From the NCBI GenBank assembly GCA_937914895.1, contig CALGIL010000283.1, forward strand, positions 1-8,728: a DNA stretch of 8,728 nucleotides. Direction: 5' to 3'. This document shows, in pieces, positions 1-5,682 of the stretch. This DNA is from an uncultured Angelakisella sp. GTDB lineage: Bacteria > Bacillota > Clostridia > Oscillospirales > Ruminococcaceae. The position numbers and the translations under genes are program-made. Every line of letters starts with the position of its first letter. The first letter of the stretch is position 1. The notes under the pieces are model-generated. The model ran no database searches. It was not told the origin of the DNA and worked only from the letters and a program-made list of their open reading frames with translations.

Positions 1-1485
1 CCGGGCCCAGGTTTTGCCCCCGTCGGCGGTGGTGTACAGCCGGTGGTGCTCGGCCTCTGTGGAATCCTGCCCCGACAGCAGCAGCCAGCCGCTGTCCGGG
101 GTGGTAAAGCCGATTTGTTTGCCCCCCCAAAAGTTCCCCGTGGGGGTGCTGTCCGGGATTTCGTGGACATCCCAGGTGGCGCCCATGTCCTCGCTGATCA
201 TCACCGCCACTGGCAGGCCGGCCACCGAATCGGGGCCACCGCCAAAGATGATAGCCGTCTTGGGGGCGGTGACAAAAGCACCCAGGCCGGGATAGATGCT
301 CTGCTCCCGCTCCAAAATAGGCGCGGGGTCGGCGGTCAGCCAGCGGTCGCCATAGCGCAGCTCCAGCCGAATCCCCTCGGGCTGGTAGTCGCTTAGGAAA
401 GCGCCGTTTTCCTGGGGGCGCAGCCGCGCGGGGTCCAAAAAGGCGTCCCGGGCAAAGCGGTTGACATAGGGGGCGTACCCATTGGAGCGGTAGTAAAAGC
501 TGCCGTCGGGCAGCTTCTTAACCGTCAGCAGGTATTCGTCGTTGTAGGGGACGCCGGTCATTTCCTCATAGCCCACATAGCGGATTTCCAGCAAATCGTC
601 CTGCTGCGTCCAGTCCAGCACCCGCAGGGGCTTGGGGCCGCCGCCCCGCCCGCCCTCGTAGTGGATGGTGTCGGCGGCGGCGTTGTAGGCGTCCAGGGCA
701 AACTTGTCGGCCAAAATCTCCCCCCGGGTGATGTTTTCAAAATAGCGGCCCAGGGTGGACAAAATGTCCTCCACCGGCCAGTCGGCGCCGTAGAGGTCAA
801 AGGGATTTTGCCCCTCGTAATTGCTGATGTCCTCGTACAGCCACAGCCACAGGTTCAGCTCCCCGGGGGTCTGCCAGGGGGTGGCGCCCAGGGCGGTGTA
901 ATAGATGGGCCGCAGGTAGGTTTCGTACACCTCCCGGGACGCGTCGTGGTTGGGGTACAGCTCCCGGTCATGAATCACCGGCACCCCAAAGGGGCCGGTC
1001 ATCCCTGGGATTTCGTAGACCAGATGGCCGTAGTCGTTAAGGCGCAGCCCCTCGGCCTTTCCATCCTCCTCAAAGGTGAGGTCGGTTTTGCTCCAACTCT
1101 CCAGGTAGGCGGTGGAATGGTATACCCCGCCGTCCCGGCTGGTAAAGCGGTCCACCACCAGGGCACCCTCGGCCCCATCCCCCCAGGGGGCGCTAAACAG
1201 GGCGACGGAAAGCTGGGCCTCCCGGCCCGCCGCGGCCTCCTCCAAAAACCACCGGGCCAAAGCGCCGTCGGTGGCGGGTTCCTCCCCCCGCATCAGCATC
1301 CCCTGGTCCACCGCCATTTGGTACGCGGCGCAGTCCCGGGCCCCCGGGGGCAGGGCGTCGGGGTACCGCAGCTCCACCGGCGGCCGGGCCGGGGCGGCGG
1401 GCGCCTTGGGGCCGCCCCCCTGGCAGGCGGCCAGCAGCGCCACCCCCAGCAGCAGTACCGCTAAGCCTACGCGTTTTTTGGACAT
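1..1485 (-). CDS. Secreted lipoprotein with Asp-box (BNR) motifs, 3' end outside window
   Basis: The open frame runs from the ATG at 1485 to base 1 without a stop, giving 495 residues of a longer protein. The N-terminus has K3-K4-R5, a hydrophobic stretch and a lipobox ending LLAAC, so Cys21 should be lipidated and the protein anchored outside the membrane. A Gly/Pro/Ala-rich linker follows, then a long acidic, Trp/Tyr-rich region that I cannot assign. Near the truncated end are two Asp-box motifs, SEDMGATW (431-438) and TADGGKTW (486-493), with SGWLLLSG between them. This is typical of BNR/sialidase-like beta-propeller repeats; those motifs alone do not show enzymatic activity. The start is supported by AAGGAGGA seven bases upstream and by a promoter at 1527-1554. 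Confident as a gene and lipoprotein; function unknown. Confidence 0.85.
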   Translation of the reverse strand, partial: MSKKRVGLAVLLLGVALLAACQGGGPKAPAAPARPPVELRYPDALPPGARDCAAYQMAVDQGMLMRGEEPATDGALARWFLEEAAAGREAQLSVALFSAPWGDGAEGALVVDRFTSRDGGVYHSTAYLESWSKTDLTFEEDGKAEGLRLNDYGHLVYEIPGMTGPFGVPVIHDRELYPNHDASREVYETYLRPIYYTALGATPWQTPGELNLWLWLYEDISNYEGQNPFDLYGADWPVEDILSTLGRYFENITRGEILADKFALDAYNAAADTIHYEGGRGGGPKPLRVLDWTQQDDLLEIRYVGYEEMTGVPYNDEYLLTVKKLPDGSFYYRSNGYAPYVNRFARDAFLDPARLRPQENGAFLSDYQPEGIRLELRYGDRWLTADPAPILEREQSIYPGLGAFVTAPKTAIIFGGGPDSVAGLPVAVMISEDMGATWDVHEIPDSTPTGNFWGGKQIGFTTPDSGWLLLSGQDSTEAEHHRLYTTADGGKTWAR

Positions 1486-1526
1486 GGGGCATTCCTCCTT
1501 GGGCCGTATATTCCTCTTTTGCTTGT

Positions 1527-1554
1527 ATTCTATCATAGAAACGGCATCTTGCAA
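1527..1554 (-). promoter_or_regulatory. Sigma-A-type promoter of the lipoprotein gene
   Basis: On the minus strand, -35 TTGCAA (1554-1549) and -10 TAGAAT (1532-1527) are 16 bases apart. They lie about 40 bases upstream of the lipoprotein start, with AAGGAGGA in between. Assigned by consensus match only. Confidence 0.55.
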
Positions 1555-1560
1555 ACACGA

Positions 1561-1607
1561 GCGGTCCGTTAAAACAAAAAGGCACCCCGAAAGGTGTCTT
1601 TTTATTT
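1561..1607. repeat. Terminator-like hairpin repeat, copy 1
   Basis: A hairpin has arms 1576-1586 (AAAAAGGCACC) and 1593-1603 (GGTGTCTTTTT) and loop CCGAAA, with one G-U wobble on the plus strand. The same 47 bases recur at 2144-2190 with three differences, including the GCGGTCCG lead-in before the stem, so this is an interspersed repeat and not only a chance terminator. It has a T-run in both directions. Read on the minus strand it sits 36 bases beyond the last CRISPR repeat and could end an array transcript. It lies upstream of the lipoprotein gene, so it is not that gene's terminator. Confidence 0.75.
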
Positions 1608-1639
1608 AAGAGAATTCCATTGCCTACATACAACTTACT

Positions 1640-1805
1640 ATTTCAATCCACACCTCCCGCGAGGGAGGCGACGTGAGAGCGGCCCCAAGCGCCTTTGAAT
1701 TCTCATATTTCAATCCACGCCTCCCGCGAGGGAGGCGGCCTACTTTCCGGCGCTCCAGCTGGCCACATACCCATTTCAATCCACGCCTCCCGCAAGGGGC
1801 GTGAA
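1640..1805 (-). CRISPR. Short orphan CRISPR remnant, type I-C-like repeats
   Basis: Three 33-base repeats start at 1640, 1707 and 1773. Each begins ATTTCAATCCAC and has the palindromic core CCTCCCGCGAGGGAGG, intact in the first two. Two unrelated spacers lie between them, at 1673-1706 (34 bases) and 1740-1772 (33 bases). The reverse complement ends GTGGATTGAAAT, the usual 3' end of type I-C repeats, so the crRNA strand should be minus. Repeat 1 has one change (CACACC for CACGCC). Repeat 3 is degenerate on its right half (CCCGCAAGGGGCGTG). No cas gene is in the window. With so few repeats and decay at both ends it looks like a relic. The array class rests on repeat resemblance, not on cas genes. 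Confidence 0.82.
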
Positions 1806-1991
1806 AACCGCCATTTTATACTTTACAACGGGCGTAATACCCGCAATTAACATATTAAGGTTAGCATGTACCATCCCAAAAAGTTTGTCGAATCTTTCTC
1901 TTCAATCATTTTTCAGTAATTTGTATGTAGAAAGAGACATATGGCATATAAAAACCAGCATAGAATTGTACAAAGGAAAGAGGTGATTATT
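1806..1991. other. AT-rich gene-free stretch, possible degenerate CRISPR leader
   Basis: No convincing gene is present. The stretch directly abuts the degenerate third CRISPR repeat on the side where the leader would lie if the array is read on the minus strand, and it is AT-rich as type I leaders are. A 61-codon open frame (1801-1986) starts inside the last repeat, has no clear ribosome site and no recognisable motif, so I do not call it. The right end holds the Shine-Dalgarno of the small ORF at 1992. Confidence 0.35.
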
Positions 1992-2063
1992 ATGCTGATT
2001 CGTGCGCCTCCTATGCGTACCCAATCGAAACCCCAAAATAGATGCAGCAGCTTTCCCTTCTGA
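1992..2063 (+). CDS. Possible 23-residue peptide with strong ribosome site
   Basis: ATG at 1992 follows AAAGAGGTGAT (1977-1987) at four bases, a near-perfect match to the anti-Shine-Dalgarno sequence. The peptide has 23 residues, starting MLIRAPPMRTQ and ending CSSFPF, is basic with no membrane segment, and I do not recognise it. Its TGA stop (2061-2063) falls in the loop of the hairpin at 2047-2076, an arrangement reminiscent of leader peptides. No obvious regulated gene follows on the plus strand and the area is repeat-like, so it may equally be a chance ORF inside a repeat element. Confidence 0.25.
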   Translation: MLIRAPPMRTQSKPQNRCSSFPF

Positions 2064-2076
2064 AAGGGAGGGCTGC
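2047..2076 (+). repeat. Interrupted hairpin within a repeat-like intergenic region
   Basis: Outer arms GCAGC (2047-2051) and GCTGC (2072-2076) and inner arms CCCTT (2055-2059) and AAGGG (2064-2068) enclose a four-base CTGA loop, with TTT facing AGG as an internal bulge. No T-run follows, so it is not a simple terminator. The stretch from here to about 2220 contains no gene I can support. Confidence 0.5.
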
Positions 2077-2143
2077 GTATCAGACAACCGTAGGTTCTTA
2101 TCGCACGCCGGATGAGCAAAGCGAGTGGAGTTTTCGCTCCCAG

Positions 2144-2190
2144 GCGGTCCGCCAAAATAAAAAGGCACCCCGAAAGGTGTCTTTTTATTT
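2144..2190. repeat. Terminator-like hairpin repeat, copy 2
   Basis: This is the second copy of the 1561-1607 unit, matching at 44 of 47 positions. The hairpin arms are 2159-2169 and 2176-2186 with the same CCGAAA loop and the same G-U wobble. On the minus strand it lies about 80 bases past the stop of the DUF3795-type gene and may end its transcript. Confidence 0.75.
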
Positions 2191-2200
2191 TGTAAACACT

Positions 2201-2217
2201 GTGGAAAAAAGATTTTT
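2201..2217. repeat. 17-base direct repeat, copy 1
   Basis: GTGGAAAAAAGATTTTT is repeated exactly at 2852-2868. Both copies sit just to the right of a terminator-like hairpin, separated by similar GTAA(A)CA bases, which suggests they belong to one composite intergenic element. Confidence 0.6.
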
Positions 2218-2268
2218 CAGGCAGCCAAAGCATCCGATATGGCTGTGGAACCTATCGTGATCGAATTT

Positions 2269-2685
2269 CTATTTGTTATCTATGGCCTTGCCGCATTCGC
2301 TGCATCTCTTATGATGTTGGTCGATTATTCCGCCGCATGAGATACAGGTGAAACAATCCCTTTGCATCTGTAAAAAAGCATCCATATCTCTCTTTGCATC
2401 CAAGCCGTTTTGTATCAAATTGACGTCATAGTTTTGCCGATACCGTTGGTCAAGACTTTTTATTCGGGCGCAGGGAAAGCGGCTGCATTCAAAGCACCAT
2501 TGAATGCCCTGCTCAAAAGCACAGCGTTTTTTCGCGCAGCTCCGGCAACTTTTCCGGCTGATTTGTTCCTCCGGCGCCCGGCAACCGGGGCACGGCTTTT
2601 TGCCGACCAGATATGCACTGCAGGCGAGACAGTTGACACCGCATGGCGCAATCATGCTCTCCTCAATCTTTCCCGTCATTCTCAT
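2269..2685 (-). CDS. Cys-rich DUF3795-type protein
   Basis: A 138-residue protein with 16 cysteines. The segment MIAPCGVNCLACSAYLVGKK resembles the start of DUF3795 proteins, a small Cys-rich family of unknown function. Further clusters are CPGC (32-35), CRSC (47-50), C55, CFEC (64-67) and C72. The C-terminus has a zinc-ribbon pattern, C114-x2-C117 and C128-x2-C131. Metal binding is therefore likely; no enzymatic role is known. The ATG at 2685 has AGGGG nine bases upstream. An internal ATG at 2655 has GAGGAG close by and would begin at MIAPCG, where many family members begin, so the true product may be 128 residues. It lies alone between repeat elements, in DNA less GC-rich than the metal genes to the right. 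Confidence 0.8.
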   Translation of the reverse strand: MRMTGKIEESMIAPCGVNCLACSAYLVGKKPCPGCRAPEEQISRKSCRSCAKKRCAFEQGIQWCFECSRFPCARIKSLDQRYRQNYDVNLIQNGLDAKRDMDAFLQMQRDCFTCISCGGIIDQHHKRCSECGKAIDNK

Positions 2686-2792
2686 GTGGCAAATCCCCTA
2701 TTATGCTTAAATCGTTACGCAATGCTCATCGTAAATTCGGGTTGGTCGGCATGACCACATTCAGGTCTGCCTCTATCCTATCAGACTTTTAT

Positions 2793-2846
2793 CCATAAAG
2801 AAAGACCTGGCTTTCCCTTAGCGGAAAGCCAGGTCTTTCTTTATGG
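2793..2846. terminator. Perfect 24-bp inverted repeat, bidirectional terminator-like
   Basis: Arms 2793-2816 and 2823-2846 are perfectly complementary over 24 bases around a six-base loop (CTTAGC). The lower stem is A-rich on one side and T-rich on the other, so it ends in a T-rich tract in either direction. It lies 59 bases past the stop of the minus-strand GIY-YIG gene, which it probably terminates. The length and perfection are unusual for a simple terminator. Confidence 0.75.
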
Positions 2847-2851
2847 TAACA

Positions 2852-2868
2852 GTGGAAAAAAGATTTTT
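2852..2868. repeat. 17-base direct repeat, copy 2
   Basis: Exact copy of GTGGAAAAAAGATTTTT at 2201-2217, again directly right of a hairpin (2793-2846). It lies between that hairpin and the 3' end of the GIY-YIG gene. Confidence 0.6.
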
Positions 2869-2905
2869 ATGATGCCCGCAAACATTCATAAATTCTTTTT
2901 GCGGC

Positions 2906-3259
2906 TTAATACAAATCTTTATCAGATAATTTTTCAAGCCAAATTTCCTTCAATACATCAATATCGGCTTCAAATTCTTTTAGTGTCTGCGTTTCGCCCA
3001 TCTCAAGCTCCTCTAACACCTCAAAAACAAAATGTTCGCCGCCATATTTATTCCAATCGTTTTGCAGCTTCATATCAATACAGGAACCTGCCTTTTGCGA
3101 AAACTCAAATCGGTTTCTGCTTCCCCGTAAATCTATTTCAGCCTTTATAAGCATTTTATGATTCCTTGCGTTTTTTATCATGTAAACTCCGCCGGTAATC
3201 TTGCGTTCTTTATATTGAGCTTTTAGTTCTTTTTTTGATTTTACAATGTCCAAAATCAT
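2906..3259 (-). CDS. Small GIY-YIG nuclease family protein
   Basis: A 117-residue protein. The opening of a GIY-YIG-like fold is visible as GGVYMIKN (23-30), where GVY takes the GIY position, followed by a segment with the conserved-looking GSRNRFEF and a DWNKYGGEHFVFEVLEELE block. That pattern matches a group of short clostridial proteins annotated as GIY-YIG family. The canonical second YIG tripeptide is not evident, so nuclease activity is unproven. The ATG at 3259 has a modest ribosome site (AGGCAGGA). It is AT-rich: bases 2941-3120 hold 71 G/C in 180 (39%) by hand count, against about 70% in the fur region, which suggests acquired DNA. A terminator-like hairpin lies at 2793-2846. Family call moderately confident, function open. 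Confidence 0.75.
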   Translation of the reverse strand: MILDIVKSKKELKAQYKERKITGGVYMIKNARNHKMLIKAEIDLRGSRNRFEFSQKAGSCIDMKLQNDWNKYGGEHFVFEVLEELEMGETQTLKEFEADIDVLKEIWLEKLSDKDLY

Positions 3260-3310
3260 TCGTCCTGCCTTTCAAGTTCGGAATCCAACAAACTTATTCG
3301 GCGTTTTAAT

Positions 3311-3351
3311 AAAAAGGCATCCCTTCCCCTTGGCGGAAGGGATGTCTTTTT
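3311..3351 (-). terminator. Terminator of the tRNA-Ala transcript
   Basis: Arms 3311-3327 and 3335-3351 pair over 17 bases with one G-U wobble; the loop is 3328-3334. It begins three bases past the tRNA 3' end on the minus strand and ends in a T-run. Its outer stem (AAAAAGGCA with TGTCTTTTT) is the same as in the hairpins at 1576 and 2159, with a different inner stem. Confidence 0.8.
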
Positions 3352-3353
3352 TC

Positions 3354-3429
3354 TGGTGGACCTGAAGAGGCTCGAACTCTCGACCTCTGCGTTGCGAACG
3401 CAGCGCTCTTCCAGCTGAGCTACAGGCCC
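3354..3429 (-). tRNA. tRNA-Ala (anticodon CGC)
   Basis: The 76-base cloverleaf folds fully. The acceptor stem GGGCCTG pairs with CAGGTCC and includes the G3-U70 pair that marks alanine tRNAs. The D-arm stem is GCTC/GAGC. The anticodon stem CTGCG/CGCAG encloses TTCGCAA, which reads CGC (for GCG codons). The T-loop is TTCGAGC. The discriminator is A and CCA is encoded. A promoter lies at 3442-3471 and a terminator directly follows. The gene's 3' end faces the AT-richer accessory stretch. Confidence 0.96.
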
Positions 3430-3441
3430 ACAGCACGGCCT

Positions 3442-3471
3442 ATTGTACCACTGCGGGCGGCCCGGTGTCAA
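3442..3471 (-). promoter_or_regulatory. Promoter of tRNA-Ala
   Basis: Minus-strand -35 TTGACA (3471-3466) and -10 TACAAT (3447-3442) are separated by 18 bases. The predicted start is about six bases before the mature tRNA. No terminator is visible between the stop of the ZIP gene (3489) and this promoter, so read-through from the metal operon into the tRNA is possible. Confidence 0.8.
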
Positions 3472-3488
3472 GGGGGTTTTTATGCCCC

Positions 3489-4301
3489 TCAGCTCAGGGC
3501 CACATCCAAAATCATCATGACGGTAAAGCCCAGAATGCACCCCATGGTGGAAAGCTCCGTCTCCTTGTGGCCGCCGGTCTGGGCCGTGGGGATGAGCTCC
3601 TCCACCACCACGTAAATCATGGCCCCCGCGGCAAAGGCCAGGGCGTAGGGCAGAATGGCCTCCATGGACACCACCAGCGCCGCGCCGATAACCCCGGCAA
3701 TGGGCTCCACCAGGCCGGAGGCCTGTCCGTACAAAAAGCTCTTGGTGCGGGACAGCCCCTCCCGCCGCAGGGGGATGGACACCGCCGCGCCCTCGGGGAA
3801 GTTCTGGATGCCGATGCCGATGGCCACCGCCAGGGCGGCCATGAGGGCGGACTGGTCCATGCCGGTCATGGCCAGGCTGCCAAAGGCCACCCCCACCGCC
3901 AGCCCCTCGGGAATGTTGTGGAGGGTGATGGACAGCACCAGCAGCACGCTGCGCCGCCAGTGGGTGCTGATGCCCTCCTGCTCCCCCGGCGCCGCGCCAA
4001 AGTGGATGTGGGGCATCAGCTTATCTGCCAGGAACAAGAACAGCGCCCCCACCACAAAGCCGACGGCTGCCACCAGCCAGGCCGGAAGGGGGCCCCCGCC
4101 GGTTTCCGCCATCTGGATGGCCGGGTCCAGCAGCGACCAAAAGCTGGCCGCCACCATGACGCCGGCGGCAAAGCCCAGCATCATATTCAGGATGTGCAGG
4201 CGAATTTCCTTAAAGAAAAATACTAAGGCCGCCCCCAGGGCGGTCATTGCCCAGGTGCCCAGGGTGGCAAGCAGGGCCAAAAACACAGGATTTTCCAGCA
4301 T
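3489..4301 (-). CDS. ZIP family divalent metal transporter
   Basis: A 270-residue integral membrane protein with about eight hydrophobic segments. ZIP proteins move zinc, iron or manganese into the cytosol, though the direction and metal here are not proven. The metal-site motifs are HNIPEG (128-133) and NFPEG (167-171) in adjacent helices, with a further helix holding GLVEP (196-200) and EEL at 234-236, as in the GufA/ZupT-like branch. A loop carries HIHFG (98-102). The ATG at 4301 is chosen because GAGGAGG lies six bases upstream; an upstream TTG (4316) would overlap that ribosome site. It is the last gene of a three-gene operon, 30 bases after the Fur-family gene, which supports metal-dependent control. 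It could be called zupT-like, but I give no symbol because the substrate is uncertain. Confidence 0.92.
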   Translation of the reverse strand: MLENPVFLALLATLGTWAMTALGAALVFFFKEIRLHILNMMLGFAAGVMVAASFWSLLDPAIQMAETGGGPLPAWLVAAVGFVVGALFLFLADKLMPHIHFGAAPGEQEGISTHWRRSVLLVLSITLHNIPEGLAVGVAFGSLAMTGMDQSALMAALAVAIGIGIQNFPEGAAVSIPLRREGLSRTKSFLYGQASGLVEPIAGVIGAALVVSMEAILPYALAFAAGAMIYVVVEELIPTAQTGGHKETELSTMGCILGFTVMMILDVALS

Positions 4302-4331
4302 GGAAAACCTCCTCAAGAAACGATGTTGTCA

Positions 4332-4781
4332 TTATTTTACACTTTTTTTGCCTTTTCTGCAATCGGGGCAGATGCCGGTCAGCTCCAGGCTGTGCCCGGT
4401 GATGCGGTAGCCGCTTTCCGCCTCCATCCGCTGCCGCAGGTCCTCCATGGGGCAGGAGGGCAGGTCCATGCGGGCGCCGCATTCCAGGCAGACCAGCTGA
4501 TGCCGGTGCCGGGTCCCCGGCAGGTAGTAGCCATAGGCCCCGTCGGGGCCCAGGGTCCGGTTGAGGACCGCCCGCTGGCACAGCACCCCCAGGGTGCGGT
4601 AGACGGTGGACAGGTTGGTCTCGCCGGGGGCGCAGCGGCGGTAGATCTCCTCAGCGGTCTGGTCCTCCCCCTCGCTCATGAGGATGGCCAAAATCTCCAC
4701 CCGCTGGGGGGTGGCCCGCAGGCCCACCCGGCGCAGCTCCTGGCGAATGGCCTCCTCCCTGGACATGGTCCCCTTGGCCAT
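4332..4781 (-). CDS. Fur-family metal-responsive transcriptional regulator
   Basis: A 149-residue protein of the length typical for Fur/Zur/PerR. The winged-helix DNA-binding domain includes RATPQRVEIL (22-31), TAEEIY (42-47) and NLSTVYRTLGVL (56-67). The dimerisation domain has HRHQLVCLEC (92-101) and a second CPDC (138-141), so the structural zinc site (two CxxC pairs) is complete. Two positions that usually bind the sensing metal look altered: the residue before TAEEIY is Gln41 where His is common, and Tyr86 stands where Fur has Glu or PerR has Asp. Asp106 is kept. Which metal it senses cannot be told. The ATG at 4781 follows a G-rich ribosome site; a second ATG at 4766 is possible. It sits 19 bases after the permease gene and 30 before the ZIP gene, and likely acts on the Fur box at 5663-5681. 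Confidence 0.92.
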   Translation of the reverse strand: MAKGTMSREEAIRQELRRVGLRATPQRVEILAILMSEGEDQTAEEIYRRCAPGETNLSTVYRTLGVLCQRAVLNRTLGPDGAYGYYLPGTRHRHQLVCLECGARMDLPSCPMEDLRQRMEAESGYRITGHSLELTGICPDCRKGKKSVK

Positions 4782-4800
4782 GGCCCCTTCCCCCTTTCTT

Positions 4801-5646
4801 TTATCCCGCCACAAGCTGGACCGCCATGCCGGCCACGGCCCCAATGGCCGCCAGCAGCCCCACAACGGTCAGATTTTCTTTGGGCTTATGGTTGGTGCGC
4901 AGCAGCACCATCAGGCCCACCCCGGCACCGGTGCTCAGCCCCGCCACCAGGGCCCCAAAGCTGAGGGTCCCCTCCAGGTACAGGCTGGTTAGCAGCACCG
5001 AGGCGGCGCAGTTGGGAATGAGCCCCACCAACGCGGCCACCACCGGCTGAAAAATACTGTTGCCCAGCAGCAGCACTCCCAGGCGCTCCTGGCCCAGCAG
5101 CTCCACCGCGCCGCCCAAAAGGAGGTTGGCCAGCAGCACAAAGAAGAAAATCTGCACCGTGTGGCCCAGGGCGGGCTGCAGAATGCCCTCCTCGCAGTGC
5201 TCATGGCCGGCGTGGCCGTGCTCCTCCCCCGGCGCCTGGGCGGGCGCGCGGCGGAACAGCAGGTCCACCAAAAATCCCGCCAAAACGCCCAGCACCAGCT
5301 TGACCGCCAGCAGCCGGCCGATAAGCCCCCAGCTGCCCGGCTGGGACAGCAGCACCGGAATGGCCTCGTCCGAGGTGGCGATAAACACCGCAATCAGGGT
5401 GCCCATGGTGATAAGGCCGCCGGAGTAAAGGTTGGCGGCCACCACCGAAAAGCCGCACTGGGGCACAAGGCCCAGGGCCGCCCCCACCACCGGACCCAGC
5501 CGGTGGCTGCCCGCCAGCAGCCGTTCCATCTGGCGGGAGGCCCGGTGCTCCAGGTATTCCATCAGCAGGTAGGTCCCAAACAAAAAGGGAAGCATCTTTA
5601 AGGTATCAAGCAGCGCATCCTCGGCGACGTGCAGAAAAAGTTCCAA
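4801..5646 (-). CDS. ArsP_2-type permease (putative arsenic/manganese efflux)
   Basis: A 281-residue membrane protein with two related halves. The first has PQCGFS (62-67) followed by TSDEAIP (91-97), the second PNCAAS (211-216) followed by a glycine-rich helix. This duplicated P-x-C pattern is that of a family annotated as putative heavy-metal, arsenic or manganese exporters (PF11449-like); substrate evidence is weak. The central cytosolic-type loop carries EEHGHAGHEHCEE (141-153), a likely metal-binding tail between the halves. The start is TTG at 5646, supported by GGAGG seven bases upstream, with no better ATG. It is the first gene of the operon ahead of the Fur-family and ZIP genes, under the promoter at 5683-5710 and the Fur box at 5663-5681. 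Family confident; substrate open. Confidence 0.85.
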   Translation of the reverse strand: MELFLHVAEDALLDTLKMLPFLFGTYLLMEYLEHRASRQMERLLAGSHRLGPVVGAALGLVPQCGFSVVAANLYSGGLITMGTLIAVFIATSDEAIPVLLSQPGSWGLIGRLLAVKLVLGVLAGFLVDLLFRRAPAQAPGEEHGHAGHEHCEEGILQPALGHTVQIFFFVLLANLLLGGAVELLGQERLGVLLLGNSIFQPVVAALVGLIPNCAASVLLTSLYLEGTLSFGALVAGLSTGAGVGLMVLLRTNHKPKENLTVVGLLAAIGAVAGMAVQLVAG

Positions 5647-5662
5647 GCCGGTTCCTCCAAAT

Positions 5663-5681
5663 GCAAATGATTTTCATTTAC
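5663..5681 (-). promoter_or_regulatory. Fur box of the permease-fur-ZIP operon
   Basis: The minus strand reads GTAAATGAAAATCATTTGC, which matches the classical 19-base Fur box at 14 positions and contains the palindrome AAATGA-AAA-TCATTT. It begins one base past the -10 element and would cover the transcription start, so binding should repress. It also fits autoregulation by the Fur-family gene in the same operon. It does not match the Zur consensus well. Confidence 0.72.
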
Positions 5682-5682
5682 T

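Noticed and set aside
1801..1986. 61-codon plus-strand open frame
   Set aside because: It starts inside the last CRISPR repeat, lacks a ribosome site and shows no protein-like motif.
1902..2260. Three overlapping open frames on both strands
   Set aside because: They read through the hairpin repeats at 2047-2076 and 2144-2190; their peptides are repeat translations with no recognisable family.
3354..3380. Search for an attachment-site copy of the tRNA 3' end
   Set aside because: No second copy is seen in the window; the short match GGTGGACCTG near 6269 lies inside feoB and is coincidental.
3256..3540. Open frame on the minus strand across the tRNA
   Set aside because: It is a translation through tRNA-Ala and its promoter; the peptide is a well-known type of tRNA shadow.
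4865..4865. Longer start for the Fur-family gene
   Set aside because: The extra 28 residues overlap the end of the permease gene and are not Fur-like; the ATG at 4781 has a ribosome site and gives the usual length.
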